Position numbers and translations under genes: made by a program. The notes under the pieces were generated by a model. The model ran no database searches and had not been told where the DNA came from. It was given only the letters and a program-made list of their open reading frames with translations. From positions 62,001 to 126,000 of the forward strand of contig NZ_JADJNN010000010.1 of assembly GCF_016714285.1 (NCBI RefSeq): a stretch of DNA of 64,000 nt, written 5' to 3'. Source of the DNA: Nannocystis sp. GTDB taxonomy: Bacteria; Myxococcota_A; Polyangia; Nannocystales; Nannocystaceae. Below, piece by piece: positions 50,086 through 59,264 of this stretch; position 1 is the first letter of the stretch; each line of letters opens with the position of its first letter.

Positions 50086-51720
50086 CTAAATTGCCGCCGG
50101 GACCTTGATGACGAGCGTCAGGGTGGTGCTGCCCTTCCCGGGCTTCTTCAAGGGTTCCAGGCCCTTGAGCTTGGCGATGACGCACCTCGACGGGTCCGTC
50201 GCTTGGCCCGTGTATGTGGGTACGACCGTGTTCTTGACGAAGTCGGCCGCGAGCTTGACGGTCATCTCGGTGCCGCGGCCCCCGCGGCACGCCTTCCCGA
50301 TCTTCCGGGCGGCGGCCTCGAGGTTCCGCCTGGCCTGCTGCTCCGGGGTCTCCGGGGGTTTTGGCTCGCCCCTGGTATCATTCGGTCCGGGTGTTTTGTA
50401 TCGGGTCTCGAGTCGCCTGCCCGGCGGGGGCGTTGGCGGTGAATGACCAGGGTCTGCAGGTGGGGTGACGGGCGGCGGCGGGGTGACGGGCGTCGGCGTC
50501 AGTGTCGGGGGCGGCCCGGGTGTGGTGATCGTATGCTCGACGTCGCGGTTCTTCTTGACGTCAGCGTCAGGAACACCGCTAATCACCCAGGGTCCCCGCT
50601 GCCGCTCGGGCAGCGGCGGTGACGGAGGATCGACGGCCACAATGTCACGCACCCACGGGAGCTCGAAGAGCATCAGCAACATCGTGAGCACGCCGGCGGT
50701 GACGAGGCTCAGCAGTACGCTTGTGGCGCGCAGCAGGTACAGGGCCCGCGGTGGTTCAACCTCGTAGTATCGCGGGGCGGGCTCCTCGCGCGGTCGGCTC
50801 ACGAGCACGCTCGCTGGGGTCTCGCCCGGAGGCCGCTGCCACTGTGATTGCAGCGCGTCCGAGAGGGCGCGCACGCTGTCGAAGCGGTCCTCGGGTCGCT
50901 TGGCGAGGGCCCGTAGCACGATCTCCTCGATCGGCCCCGGGATCTGGGCCTCCGGGCATAATTGGTGCAGAGATATGGGCTTCAGGTCGACGTGCATGCG
51001 CAGCACCTCGAACGAAGATTTGGGCGAGAAGAACGGCAGGTGGCCGGTCAGCATGCGATACATCATTACGCCCAGCGCGTAGACATCGATGCGGTGGTCG
51101 AAGGGCTGGCCGGTGGCCTGCTCGGGCGCCATGTACTCGGGGGTCCCCGGGGTGCCCTGTGAGAGCCGGGTCTCTGGCGCCGCGGCGTCGCGCAGGTCGA
51201 GCGCGTCGCGCAGGACCTTGGCGACGCCGAGGTCGAGCAGCTTGACGGTCGCAAGGCCGCTGCGCCCGGGCTGGGCGACCAGGAACACGTTCCCGGGCTT
51301 GACGTCGCGATGAATGATGCCGTGCTGGTGCGCGCACGCGAGGGCCTCGCAGACCTGGGAGACGATCGCCACCACCTCTTGCCAGGCAATCGGGCCAGGC
51401 TCGCGGTGGATTCGCTCGCCGAGGGACTCCCCCTCGAGCAACTCCATGACGAAGTAGACGAGGCCATCGTCGCTGCCAAAGTCCGTGACATCGACCAGCT
51501 GGGGGTGGCGGATCCTGGCCGCGCTGAGGGCCTCCTGGCGGAAGCGGGCGATGTAATCCTCGATGTGCGAAAACTGCGGGTTTAGCACCTTGACCGCGAC
51601 GCGCTTGTCGATCTGCAGGTCGGTCGCCTCGTAGACGGTGGCCATACCACCGTAGCCGATCCGCCGCACCAACTGGTAGCGGAGCCGGAGGGTCGTGCCC
51701 GAGAAGTCAGAGATATGCAT
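50086..51720 (-). CDS. Ser/Thr protein kinase (DLG variant) with periplasmic C-terminal domain
   Basis: The protein has 544 residues. The kinase domain (14-292) has Gly loop IGYGGMATVYE, Lys44, HRD 137-139 and APE 198-200, but the magnesium-binding motif is DLG (163-165) rather than DFG, a change that is usually tolerated. A transmembrane helix lies at about 328-356 (LLSLVTAGVLTMLLMLFEL). The outer part has a Pro/Thr stretch (TPTPVTPPPPVTPP) and a C-terminal domain of about 100 residues (ARKIGKACRGGRGTEMTVKL, ending STTLTLVIKVP) like the AgmX/TonB-C-like tails of myxobacterial proteins. The tail could sense an envelope ligand. Confidence 0.9.
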   Translation of the reverse strand: MHISDFSGTTLRLRYQLVRRIGYGGMATVYEATDLQIDKRVAVKVLNPQFSHIEDYIARFRQEALSAARIRHPQLVDVTDFGSDDGLVYFVMELLEGESLGERIHREPGPIAWQEVVAIVSQVCEALACAHQHGIIHRDVKPGNVFLVAQPGRSGLATVKLLDLGVAKVLRDALDLRDAAAPETRLSQGTPGTPEYMAPEQATGQPFDHRIDVYALGVMMYRMLTGHLPFFSPKSSFEVLRMHVDLKPISLHQLCPEAQIPGPIEEIVLRALAKRPEDRFDSVRALSDALQSQWQRPPGETPASVLVSRPREEPAPRYYEVEPPRALYLLRATSVLLSLVTAGVLTMLLMLFELPWVRDIVAVDPPSPPLPERQRGPWVISGVPDADVKKNRDVEHTITTPGPPPTLTPTPVTPPPPVTPPADPGHSPPTPPPGRRLETRYKTPGPNDTRGEPKPPETPEQQARRNLEAAARKIGKACRGGRGTEMTVKLAADFVKNTVVPTYTGQATDPSRCVIAKLKGLEPLKKPGKGSTTLTLVIKVPAAI

Positions 51721-51747
51721 GAGGATCGGTGGCTCCGCGGGTGCGAG

Positions 51748-53008
51748 TTAGAAGCGGCCGGTGAGCGTGAGACCGACGGTGTGCGGGCGGACGAGGCCGC
51801 CTAGGGCGAGGCCACGGCGCTGGCGCCTCTGCGGCAGCGCGACGCGTACGAGGTGGCTGAGACCAGTTCCAGCGATCAGCGCCGCGCCCGCGCCGAGCAT
51901 GGCGGCGGAGAACCCTCGATGCAGACGTTGAGATTCAGTTTTTCTTCGAACGAAGCGCACGGGTGAGGGACGGCGTTGGTTCTCTCCTCAGAAGAATCCA
52001 CGAGCGTTTGTTCAGTTTCCTCCGGCGACGAGCAGTGATCGTATCTTTGAAACTTCCCCCACACGAACAGGTGATAAAGGAGCCTGTGAAAACGACCGCG
52101 CCGCCGGCTCCGAGCTGGAGGCGATGACGGCGCCGTGTCGCCGGCAGGGTCTCCAGGCCGGCCGCCGCGCCCAGGCCGATCGCCGCGCCGAGTAGGCCAG
52201 AGCCCGCGCTGATGTTGTGGATCGATTCGTCGACCGTGGCTGGGGGCTTCGCGGTCACCGTGAGCACGACGATGCCCAGCAACGCGACCCCGCCCGCGGC
52301 GCCGCCGAGGCCCAGGGTCAGGCGCGAGACGTCACGCTCGGGCGCGTCGAGCCCGACTTGCCTGTTCGAACCCCGTGAGACCGGTAGCAAGATCTGACCG
52401 GGCGACTGCCTGACCTCCAGCGGGGCGCCGACCGGCAAAAATTCGGGGACCTCCGGAGCCGGGCTCAGTCGCAGGGTCCAGGCGCCCGGAGCGAGGTGGA
52501 GCGTGAAGCTGCCAGGCGTGATGTCGGCGACCAGCGCGGCGGGGATGGCGAAGGACTCCGGCGCGGCGCCGTCGTTGCGCTCGCACGAGAACGTGGCGGC
52601 AGGCCCGAGCACATGGTCCGGCGTGACGACCACGGTGGTGGCGACCAGGCGCGCGCGCATCGCTTCGAGGCGTGGTCGAAGCTCGGCGCGCTCGTCCTCC
52701 TCGACGCCCGCGCTGGCGTCGTAGCGGGTCCACAAGGCGAGGGCCGAGGCGAGATGCCCGGCGGCTTCGCGTGCGGCGGCGGCATTGTAGAGATACTTCG
52801 GGGTCCCGTGGTCCTGCCAGAGCCGCTCATACTGGCCAGCGGCGGCGACGTACTCGCGCTCGCCGTAGAGCGCGCGGGCGCAGCTGCTGCGCCCGCGCTC
52901 GTCAGGACGCGCCGCGGCGCAAGGGTCATCACCGCGAGCGTGCGCAGTCTCGGCGCAGGAGCCGGCGAGCAGCAGCGTGGTCAAGACGTGTCGGCCGTGC
53001 GCGGTCAT
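51748..53008 (-). CDS. exported TPR/PEGA-like membrane protein (paralogue of 47384-48984), frameshifted in 51940-52080
   Basis: The joined protein is about 420 residues from the ATG at 53008. It has a short signal (VLTTLLLAGSCAETAHA), a Cys-containing mature start, TPR-like helices (CARALYGEREYVAAAGQYER, YLYNAAAAREAAGHL) and one PEGA-like unit (LHLAPGAWTLRLSPAPE). Membrane helices follow (LGGAAGGVALLGIVVLTV). The frame is unclear between 51940 and 52080, where composition turns less GC-rich, then resumes to a stop at 51748 with a tail similar in layout to the paralogue. Located 27 bases before the second kinase. Confidence 0.6.
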
Positions 53009-53013
53009 GACGC

Positions 53014-54312
53014 TCAGTCCTTGAGCCGCAGGACGCTGTCGACGCAGATTGCCACGCCGTTCGGGCTCTCGCAGCGCTTGCCCTCGAGACAGCGCAGGCA
53101 GGCGCAGCGGCAGTCACAGCAGTCGTCCGGGGACTCGCCGAGCTCACAGACGCCGTTGCCGCAGCGCGAGGGGCTCGGCTTCTGCGGCTTCTGCGGCGGT
53201 GGTAGCAGCGGTGCAGGTGGCTCGCGGGTCTGGACCCAAGTGCTCGGGCGGGGCTTCTTGCAGTAGGAGGACTTGAGCTCGCCGCGCAGGTTCTGGACGA
53301 TCTCCTCGAGCTTGAGCAGGTCCGCCGCGGACAGCAGCTGGGTGTAGACGACGCGCGCGCGCTGCTTGCAGTCGTACACCAGGGTGACGGGCAGGCCGCT
53401 GTCCGGTTGCAGGAGTTTGGGCTCGCGCAAGGCCTCGACCACACCGCCTTGCAGCGGGTCGACGAAGAAGCGCGAGCCTCTGGGCATCAGACTGGCGAAT
53501 TTGGAGTGCGCCCACACGGGGTCCTTGTCGTCGATCAAGATCGGCGTGAAGCGGACATCGTCGCCCCAGGCGTTGCGGGCCAGCAGCTCGCCGAATCCCG
53601 GGAGCTCCTGCTTGCACGGCTCGCACCAGGTGGCCCACAGGTTGACGATCGTCACGGCGCTCGCCTCGATCGCCGTGTCATCGACCTTGACGGCGCTGAT
53701 GCGCCCGTCAGGGAGGATCTCGTCGAGTTTGAGGGCGAGCAGACGCGGGGTCTTTTTGCCGCGTTTGGACTCCTCGAGCTGCTGCTTCTCCTCCTCGCTC
53801 AGGGACGGGTCGGACGCGGCCTCGGGCACCTGCGCGGCCCCCGGGGCGTCGATCGTGGGGGGCAGGTCCTCGTCCACCTCGCCGAGGCCGTGGAGCTGAT
53901 GGAGGCTGGCGACGATGATGAGCACGAGCGCCGCGGCGCTCGTGCTGTAGATCAGGCGACGACGACGGTAGACCTCCGGGTTCCACGAGGTCTCGCCGGT
54001 CGACTGAGTCCGCGGGAGATCGGGCAGGTCATCGGGGTCGGACCCCGCGAGTGTGAGCGGTGTGACGATCTCGGTGGAGGAGGTCCGGGCCGCGACTGCG
54101 CCCGATGCGGGCCGCGTCTGGATATGGACGCTCTCGGAGGTCTCCGCCGGGTCGGCGCCCGACTCAGGCCGCGCCGGGGCTACGGCGTGCACGATCTGCG
54201 TCTCCTCGCTGCGCGCCGGGGCGAAGGCGGCCCGGTCGGTCAGTCCCTCGACCACGCCGATCATGATCTCCGGGTCGGTCGACTCTCCGCCGGTAGACTC
54301 GCCAGCGCTCAC
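53014..54312 (-). CDS. membrane-anchored TlpA-like thioredoxin with Cys-rich tail
   Basis: The protein has 432 residues. A cytoplasmic, Thr/Glu-rich N-terminus of 115 residues contains TEIVTPLTLAG and several ET motifs that FHA domains or kinases could use. One membrane helix lies at 121-141. The periplasmic thioredoxin fold has the active site WCEPC at 229-233 (VNLWATWCEPCKQELPGF) and FTPILIDDKDPVW. The C-terminal 70 residues are Pro-rich then Cys-rich (CGNGVCELGESPDDCCDCRC). TlpA-family proteins reduce or rearrange disulfides on specific clients. It overlaps the OmpA-like gene by ATGA. The cytoplasmic Thr-rich tail is unusual for TlpA. Confidence 0.85.
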   Translation of the reverse strand: MSAGESTGGESTDPEIMIGVVEGLTDRAAFAPARSEETQIVHAVAPARPESGADPAETSESVHIQTRPASGAVAARTSSTEIVTPLTLAGSDPDDLPDLPRTQSTGETSWNPEVYRRRRLIYSTSAAALVLIIVASLHQLHGLGEVDEDLPPTIDAPGAAQVPEAASDPSLSEEEKQQLEESKRGKKTPRLLALKLDEILPDGRISAVKVDDTAIEASAVTIVNLWATWCEPCKQELPGFGELLARNAWGDDVRFTPILIDDKDPVWAHSKFASLMPRGSRFFVDPLQGGVVEALREPKLLQPDSGLPVTLVYDCKQRARVVYTQLLSAADLLKLEEIVQNLRGELKSSYCKKPRPSTWVQTREPPAPLLPPPQKPQKPSPSRCGNGVCELGESPDDCCDCRCACLRCLEGKRCESPNGVAICVDSVLRLKD

Positions 54313-55404
54313 GGGACCACCACGCTGGCGTCAGGGGCCTTGCAGGAGATCGGGATGATGAACACGACCTGGTTGATCTGCCCGCGGAGGTCGTTCTTCA
54401 CCCGGGCGCCGAGGTTGGCGAAGTCGGGGAGCTTGGCGCGGAGGTTCGCCTCGGCGACCTCGTCCCACGCGATGATGCGGTTGGCGTAGTGTTTGATGAA
54501 GAAGTCGGGCTGCAGGACCTTCTTGCCGCCGAGGATGGTGGTGCGGAGCTTCGCGCGGACGGCGGTGCTGGCGGACGGGCTCCCCGCGGCGCTGACGAGC
54601 CACTCCGTCACCTTGGCGATGCGCTTGCGCGAGTAATCGAGGTCCTGGTTGACGTTGGTGGTGGGGCTCGATCGGCCGATGAGGAGGACGTCCTGCGCGT
54701 CGCGGATCGCCGCGGCGACGTGCGGGGCGGACAGCATCGTGATGTAGTGGTGCCTCTGCTCGGCGCTCGGCCACTCGCGCTTCCCGTCGATCGACGGCGC
54801 GCCGCTCGGGAAATGAACCGTGATGGTGCCGGGGAAGGCGGTGACGATCTGGTCGAAGTCCGCAGACTTCACGATGAAGTCCTCGAGCTTGTCCTCGGGG
54901 GCAGTTGTGAATGTTCCCGCAGGTCTTGTAGACCTCGGCCAGGAGCTTCTGGACCGCCGGGAGCTCGCAGGCGGGGGTGGGCAGGTCGGCGCTGCACATC
55001 TGGTCCTGGCAGGTGAGCGGCGGCAGGCAGCGACAGCTCGCCCCGCTCGTGTCGCAGGAGTCACCGACCTGGCAGGTGTCGAGGGCCGGGACGGGGACGC
55101 AATTGCTGCCCATGCAGGTGTAATCGGCGGGGCAGCCCTCGGGGTCGCCCTCCACGCATTCGGCGGCCTGTGTCCCGATATACTCGGGCGGCTTGACCAG
55201 GGTCAGGATCATCTGCAAGAAGGCGGCCGTGGTGAGCCCGAGGGTGCAGGCGATGGCCAGCATCACGCCGACCATGTGACGGGAGGCCCGCGCCTCGTGC
55301 GGGGCCGAGTCACGACGTATCGCGGAGCCGCCGCGACCCACGAGCGTGGCATCGAGGTTGCGGATGGAGGACTGCGTCCCAGGTTCACGGAGAGGCGGCA
55401 TCAT
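54309..55404 (-). CDS. membrane-anchored Cys-rich OmpA-like protein, frameshifted near 54905
   Basis: The joined protein is about 365 residues from the ATG pair at 55404/55401. A cytoplasmic start of about 40 residues precedes a membrane helix (VMLAIACTLGLTTAAFLQM). A Cys-rich knot follows (CPADYTCMGSNC, CQVGDSCDTSGASCRCLPP, CQDQMC). The C-terminal part resembles OmpA-like domains (AQDVLLIGRSSP, then NQDLDYSRKRIAKVTEWLV). The usual binding Asp is replaced, but the SRKR Arg region is kept. It may anchor to peptidoglycan. A paralogue with the same domain order lies at 59261-60293 on the other strand. Confidence 0.65.
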
Positions 55405-56716
55405 TCGCTCCAATGGTGGTCGGCGTGACGAGGCGACGAGCGTCGCGCAGGATCTGCTCGCGGGTGAGCTCCTTGTTGCCCTCGATCTGGGCGACATCAG
55501 CGAGCGCCTGGCCGTCGGCGTCGTAGGAGGTGATGAAGGTGACGGGCGGGGCGAAGACGCCGCGGCCCAGGATGAAGCTCGTGTGGCGAGCGATGTGGGC
55601 GGTGACCTTGCGGTCGTTGTTCACGCACGCGTAGAAGGGGTGCACATAGTTGTCGGTGATGCCCTCGATGCCGACGGAGCTCGCCGCCTCGCCGATGCTC
55701 TCCTCGTTGAAGAAGGGGGTCTTGCCGCGGTCCTGGAGGGCGAACAGGGCCGCGACCATGGGGACGCCGGCGCCGGGTCGGAGCTTCTCGGCGCACTCGG
55801 CGGCCCTGGCGGCGAGACACGAGTAGTGGAGGTCGGCCTGCTTGCTGTTGCCGCGCTTGAACGAGGCCATGCACTCGCCGGTGCGGGCGAAGTGGTAGAG
55901 CTCGAGGGCATAGGCGTCGGGGTTGGCGGTGACGAACTTGTGCCAGGCCTCGAACTCATCGCGGCAGTGCGGGCACGCGAAGTCGACGAAGCGGCTGACG
56001 TGGGCCGTGAGCCGCGGGCCCTGGGGGCGGGTGCGCAGGTTGGTGTCGGGGAAGCCTGTGTCGTTCACGCGGCACTTCGCGTCGAAGTCGGGGATCGCGG
56101 CGCCGCGGCGGTAGAGGACCATCTGGACCGAGACGAGGGCGAGGAAGGCGAGGCCGGTGAGCACGAGGAGGCCGCCTTGACGCGGACGCCAGGGCACGAA
56201 CAACGCGCGCAGACCGGCGCGGTGGCCCTGGGGGTGGATGGCGGCGGTGGTAAGAAAGATAGCGACGGTCAGCCCGTAGATGAGGAAGCAATAGATGCAC
56301 GCCTCACGCAGGACCAGGCCGGCGTACGCGGCGAGCCCGAGCACGATGAGGAGCCCGACCCAGGCGAGCCAGAGCAGTAGCGGACGCACCGCCGAGAGCA
56401 GGCGCGGCCGCCACAGGGCGGTCCCCGCGAGGGTCAGCACGGCGAGGTAGAAGCCGGTCGAGTAGGCGGAGATCGGTAGCTTGAAGAGGATCGAGGGGCC
56501 GCTGCTCAGCACGTAGGTGCAGTCGAAGATCTGGCCGATCGAACAGGCCGAGAGCATCGCGGTGTCGCAGCGGTAGTCGGAGTCGAACTTGATCAGCGTC
56601 AAGAACACGCTGAGCAGGACCCCAGGTACGCTGAGCAGGCAGAGCAAGGCGCAGGCGCCGAGCTCGTGGTTCAGCTGCTGCGACGATTCGGGCTTGCGCG
56701 AACTCGTGGACGCCAT
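55385..56716 (-). CDS. VKOR-DsbA fusion (periplasmic disulfide-forming system)
   Basis: The protein has 443 residues. The VKOR half (20-160) has four to five membrane helices, a Cys loop (Cys50, Cys58, Cys66) and the CIYC active site at 140-143. A further helix (183-203) leads to a DsbA-like thioredoxin domain with CPHC at 248-251 (VDFACPHCRDEF). VKOR passes electrons from DsbA to quinone, so this single protein can make disulfides in the periplasm. Extra Cys in the DsbA part (YSCLAARAAEC) are typical of VKOR-linked DsbA. The start is the ATG at 56716, four bases after the regulator gene. Confidence 0.9.
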   Translation of the reverse strand: MASTSSRKPESSQQLNHELGACALLCLLSVPGVLLSVFLTLIKFDSDYRCDTAMLSACSIGQIFDCTYVLSSGPSILFKLPISAYSTGFYLAVLTLAGTALWRPRLLSAVRPLLLWLAWVGLLIVLGLAAYAGLVLREACIYCFLIYGLTVAIFLTTAAIHPQGHRAGLRALFVPWRPRQGGLLVLTGLAFLALVSVQMVLYRRGAAIPDFDAKCRVNDTGFPDTNLRTRPQGPRLTAHVSRFVDFACPHCRDEFEAWHKFVTANPDAYALELYHFARTGECMASFKRGNSKQADLHYSCLAARAAECAEKLRPGAGVPMVAALFALQDRGKTPFFNEESIGEAASSVGIEGITDNYVHPFYACVNNDRKVTAHIARHTSFILGRGVFAPPVTFITSYDADGQALADVAQIEGNKELTREQILRDARRLVTPTTIGANDAASP

Positions 56717-56720
56717 GCCG

Positions 56721-58223
56721 TCACCTCGCGGGCGAGCCGGGGGCGCAGCGCGACCCGAGCCGGAGGCGCTTGAGCGCCAGGCGAAAGCCTTCATTGGTCA
56801 TCTCGGCGAAGCGAGTGGCCTTGGCCTTGCTCGGGTGGCTGAGGAGCAGGTGCGCGAAGTACAGGCGCTCGAAGCCGGCCACCGCCTTGACGTGGTTGCT
56901 GGCGAAGAGCGCCTCGATCTCGACCAGCTTGCGCAACAGTCCATCGTGGAAGGTGACGCCGACATTAAGCCCGAGGTCGGCGGGGAGGATCCACTCGTCG
57001 TCGCGGGCGTAGAAGCCCCGTTCCACTGCGCAGCGCAGCTCGGAGAGGTTTTGCGGCCAGGTATGCGCACGCAGGGCGTCGAGCGCCTCGGGTGTGAGCC
57101 TCCGCGTCCGTCCAGTGTCGTCGCACAGGCGCTTGAGGAAGACCTCGGAGGCGAGGAACGCAACATCATCGTCGCGCTCGCGCAGGGTCGGGAGCTCGAC
57201 CTGAACACCCATCAAATGGTTGTAGAGTTCGGCGTTGAACTTGCCCTCCGCGACCAGGCGCTGGATGTCGCGGTCGGTCGCGCAGATCAGCCGGGCGTCG
57301 AACTTTCGCGTGTGTTGCTCGCCCTCGCGGGTCAGGACGCCGCGCTGCAGGACCGCCAGCAGCTGGCTCTGCAGCGCCGTCGGCAGGCGGTCGACCGCCT
57401 TGAGCAAGAAGGTGCCGCCGTGGGCCGCTTCGAGGCCGCCGCACACGTCGAAACGGCCGGGTGCGTCCGCGCAGCCGCGACCGAACAGATGGCTGGCGAG
57501 CAGTTCGGGAGCGACGCTGGCGCAGTCAAGCACGACGAAGGGACGGTGGCTGCGCGCCGAGCCGACGTGCAGCACCCGCGCGACCAGCTGACGACCCGTG
57601 CCGGACTCGCCGCGGACGAGCACGTTGGACTGGTCGCCGCGCTCGGCCATTTGGGCGAAGCGGGCAAACAGGCCGCGCATTGCGGTGCTGCGCCCGTACA
57701 GCTCGCCGAAGTGGTCGATCAGAGGCAGCGTCATGTCGACGATGTCGAGGGCGAGGACCTCGATGCTGGTGTTGCCGACGCGAAACTCGGCGCCAGGCCC
57801 GATCCACGCCTCACGCACCCAGCTACCGCCGAGGAACACGCCGCTGGTGTCATCGCGCGGCCGCTCTCGCGCGTCATCGAGGTCGCGTAGCAGGATGCGG
57901 TCCTCGGCGAGCACCAGCTCGAAGTGGGATGCGAGCACGAGCTCGTCGTCCGGGAGGGTGATGTCGTTGAAGGGGCTGTGTCCGCCGCGGAGGATTCTGC
58001 GGGCCCGCCAGTCGCTGAACTCGAAGTCCAGCTGTTCGCTACCCCGGCGCTGCGACGATACGCGCAGGGTTAGCCGGCCGATGCCTCGGCACGCGGCGTG
58101 TAGCCCAGGGACCGGCGCAGGTTCGTGAAGCAGCTCCGGGCGCGGGTAACCGACGATATTACCGGTAGGAGGGAAGGGATAGGAGACGCGGATGAACGCG
58201 TCGCGGGTCGTATAATGAGCCAT
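56721..58223 (-). CDS. FHA plus sigma-54 activator-like protein with inactivated AAA+ core
   Basis: The protein has 500 residues from the ATG at 58223 (GTG 58235 possible). An FHA-like domain spans 70-160 (ASHFELVLAEDRILLRDL). The AAA+ domain (170-405) keeps the family layout (FVVLDCASVAPELLASHLFG, FDARLICATDRDI, LRERDDDVAFLA, HTWPQNLSELRCAVERG). Key residues are changed: Walker A is GESGTGRQ (Lys to Arg, 205-212), the Walker B Asp-Glu is Lys275-Ala276, and the GAFTGA loop is missing between LFGRG and RFDV. It should neither hydrolyse ATP normally nor contact sigma-54. The C-terminal helices (410-500) lack a clear Fis HTH. It heads the ten-gene operon and may act as a phospho-dependent scaffold. 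Confidence 0.78.
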   Translation of the reverse strand: MAHYTTRDAFIRVSYPFPPTGNIVGYPRPELLHEPAPVPGLHAACRGIGRLTLRVSSQRRGSEQLDFEFSDWRARRILRGGHSPFNDITLPDDELVLASHFELVLAEDRILLRDLDDARERPRDDTSGVFLGGSWVREAWIGPGAEFRVGNTSIEVLALDIVDMTLPLIDHFGELYGRSTAMRGLFARFAQMAERGDQSNVLVRGESGTGRQLVARVLHVGSARSHRPFVVLDCASVAPELLASHLFGRGCADAPGRFDVCGGLEAAHGGTFLLKAVDRLPTALQSQLLAVLQRGVLTREGEQHTRKFDARLICATDRDIQRLVAEGKFNAELYNHLMGVQVELPTLRERDDDVAFLASEVFLKRLCDDTGRTRRLTPEALDALRAHTWPQNLSELRCAVERGFYARDDEWILPADLGLNVGVTFHDGLLRKLVEIEALFASNHVKAVAGFERLYFAHLLLSHPSKAKATRFAEMTNEGFRLALKRLRLGSRCAPGSPAR

Positions 58224-58528
58224 GGCCTCTTTCACCTCATGGATATGCCAAGACAGTCGTGGCGGTGGTGCCTCGAGTCAACGCGAGTGGTGATGGGTTG
58301 ATTCAAACATCGACCCCACGCGCTCATGCTGCACGCCTCTTCCTTGATTGTCCAGAGCTGTTACGGTCGCCTCGAGAGCAACTCGGGTTGGGTCAACAGG
58401 AAATAATCTGTGATCCAATACATATATTTCTCGATTGGGAGGGTTTGCATGCGTAAACCCAATCGGCGTGGGGCCCAATACAGATTGGAGCTGGCGGCGG
58501 ATTCATTGCGTAATGTAATAAGGCCGCA
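58224..58528. promoter_or_regulatory. divergent intergenic region with inverted repeat
   Basis: These 305 bases separate two divergent operons and are visibly richer in A/T than the genes. CGATTGGG (58432-58439) is inverted as CCCAATCG (58458-58465), and inside it GGGTTT (58441-58446) is inverted as AAACCC (58455-58460) around GCATGCGT. This is a plausible operator for one or both operons. I see no certain -35/-10 or -24/-12 element. Confidence 0.45.
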
Positions 58529-59264
58529 ATGCGCAGGGGAAGCGTTCCGCTGCTGATGATGAACGTGGTGCTGATCACGCTGGCGGTGCTGATGTTGGCC
58601 CGCACGCGGGTTGGCGGCGCTGGTTGCGAAAAGCATGAACGACGCGAGGGAACCTGTACCGGGGAACCCGGTGAGTGCCCGGAGATCCGCGTTGGTATGG
58701 CGCTACCGGACGCGATCCGCTTCGGTGCGGCTGCTCCTACAGTGTCGATCGCCTTGTTTATCGATCTCGGATCGGTCCGCTCGCGGCAGATTTTTCAGCG
58801 GGTGACGCGTGCGCTCGGCGCCGGCACGACCGGGCGGACGACGGAGCTTCGCATCCTTCATGCGCCGGGCGCATGTGATATTCGGGGGAGCAGAACGGTG
58901 TACAGCGGCGCTTACCGTGGAGTGTGCGGAGCGGTTGGCGCCGGGAATCGGGATCCGGGCGATCGGCGTCGCCTTCGACCAACAGTGGCAGCCGGAGCGC
59001 GACCTGTTGGCAGGCGTGGCTGGGCTGGGGGTCGAGGTGACTGCCTTGCGCAGCTGCGTGGCCACGGAGCGCGAGGTGGACGCTCGTCTCGCCGCACACG
59101 CGGAGGCGGCGCGGCGCCATGGATTCGTGGAGGCGCCGGTGGGCTTTGTGGTCGTCCCCGGTTCGCCGCCGCGGATCTCCCCGTTTGGCGCGTGGCTGAC
59201 GGAGGCCTCGTTGCGGAGTTTGACCGAGTGTCTGGTGGATGGGCGCTGCCGGGAGGAGCCTTGA
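58529..59264 (+). CDS. DsbA-like fold protein without CxxC, frameshifted near 58880
   Basis: The joined protein is about 245 residues. An N-terminal membrane segment (LLMMNVVLITLAVLMLA) is followed by a Cys-containing linker (CTGEPGECPEIRVGMALP). The main domain has thioredoxin-like strands (TVSIALFIDLGSVRSRQIFQ). The position where DsbA has CPxC reads LGSVRSRQ, so it cannot do dithiol chemistry. Later parts (IRAIGVAFDQQWQPERDLL, GFVEAPVGFVVVPGSPP) fit the DsbA cis-Pro and terminal strands. A chaperone, receptor or inhibitor role towards the VKOR-DsbA pair on the other arm is possible. It overlaps the next gene (TTGA). Confidence 0.55.

Noticed and set aside
58430..58450. possible sigma-54 promoter (TTGGGAGGGTTTGCA)
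   Set aside because: The GG and GC elements are two bases too close for the -24/-12 consensus, and the nearby activator-like protein lacks GAFTGA.
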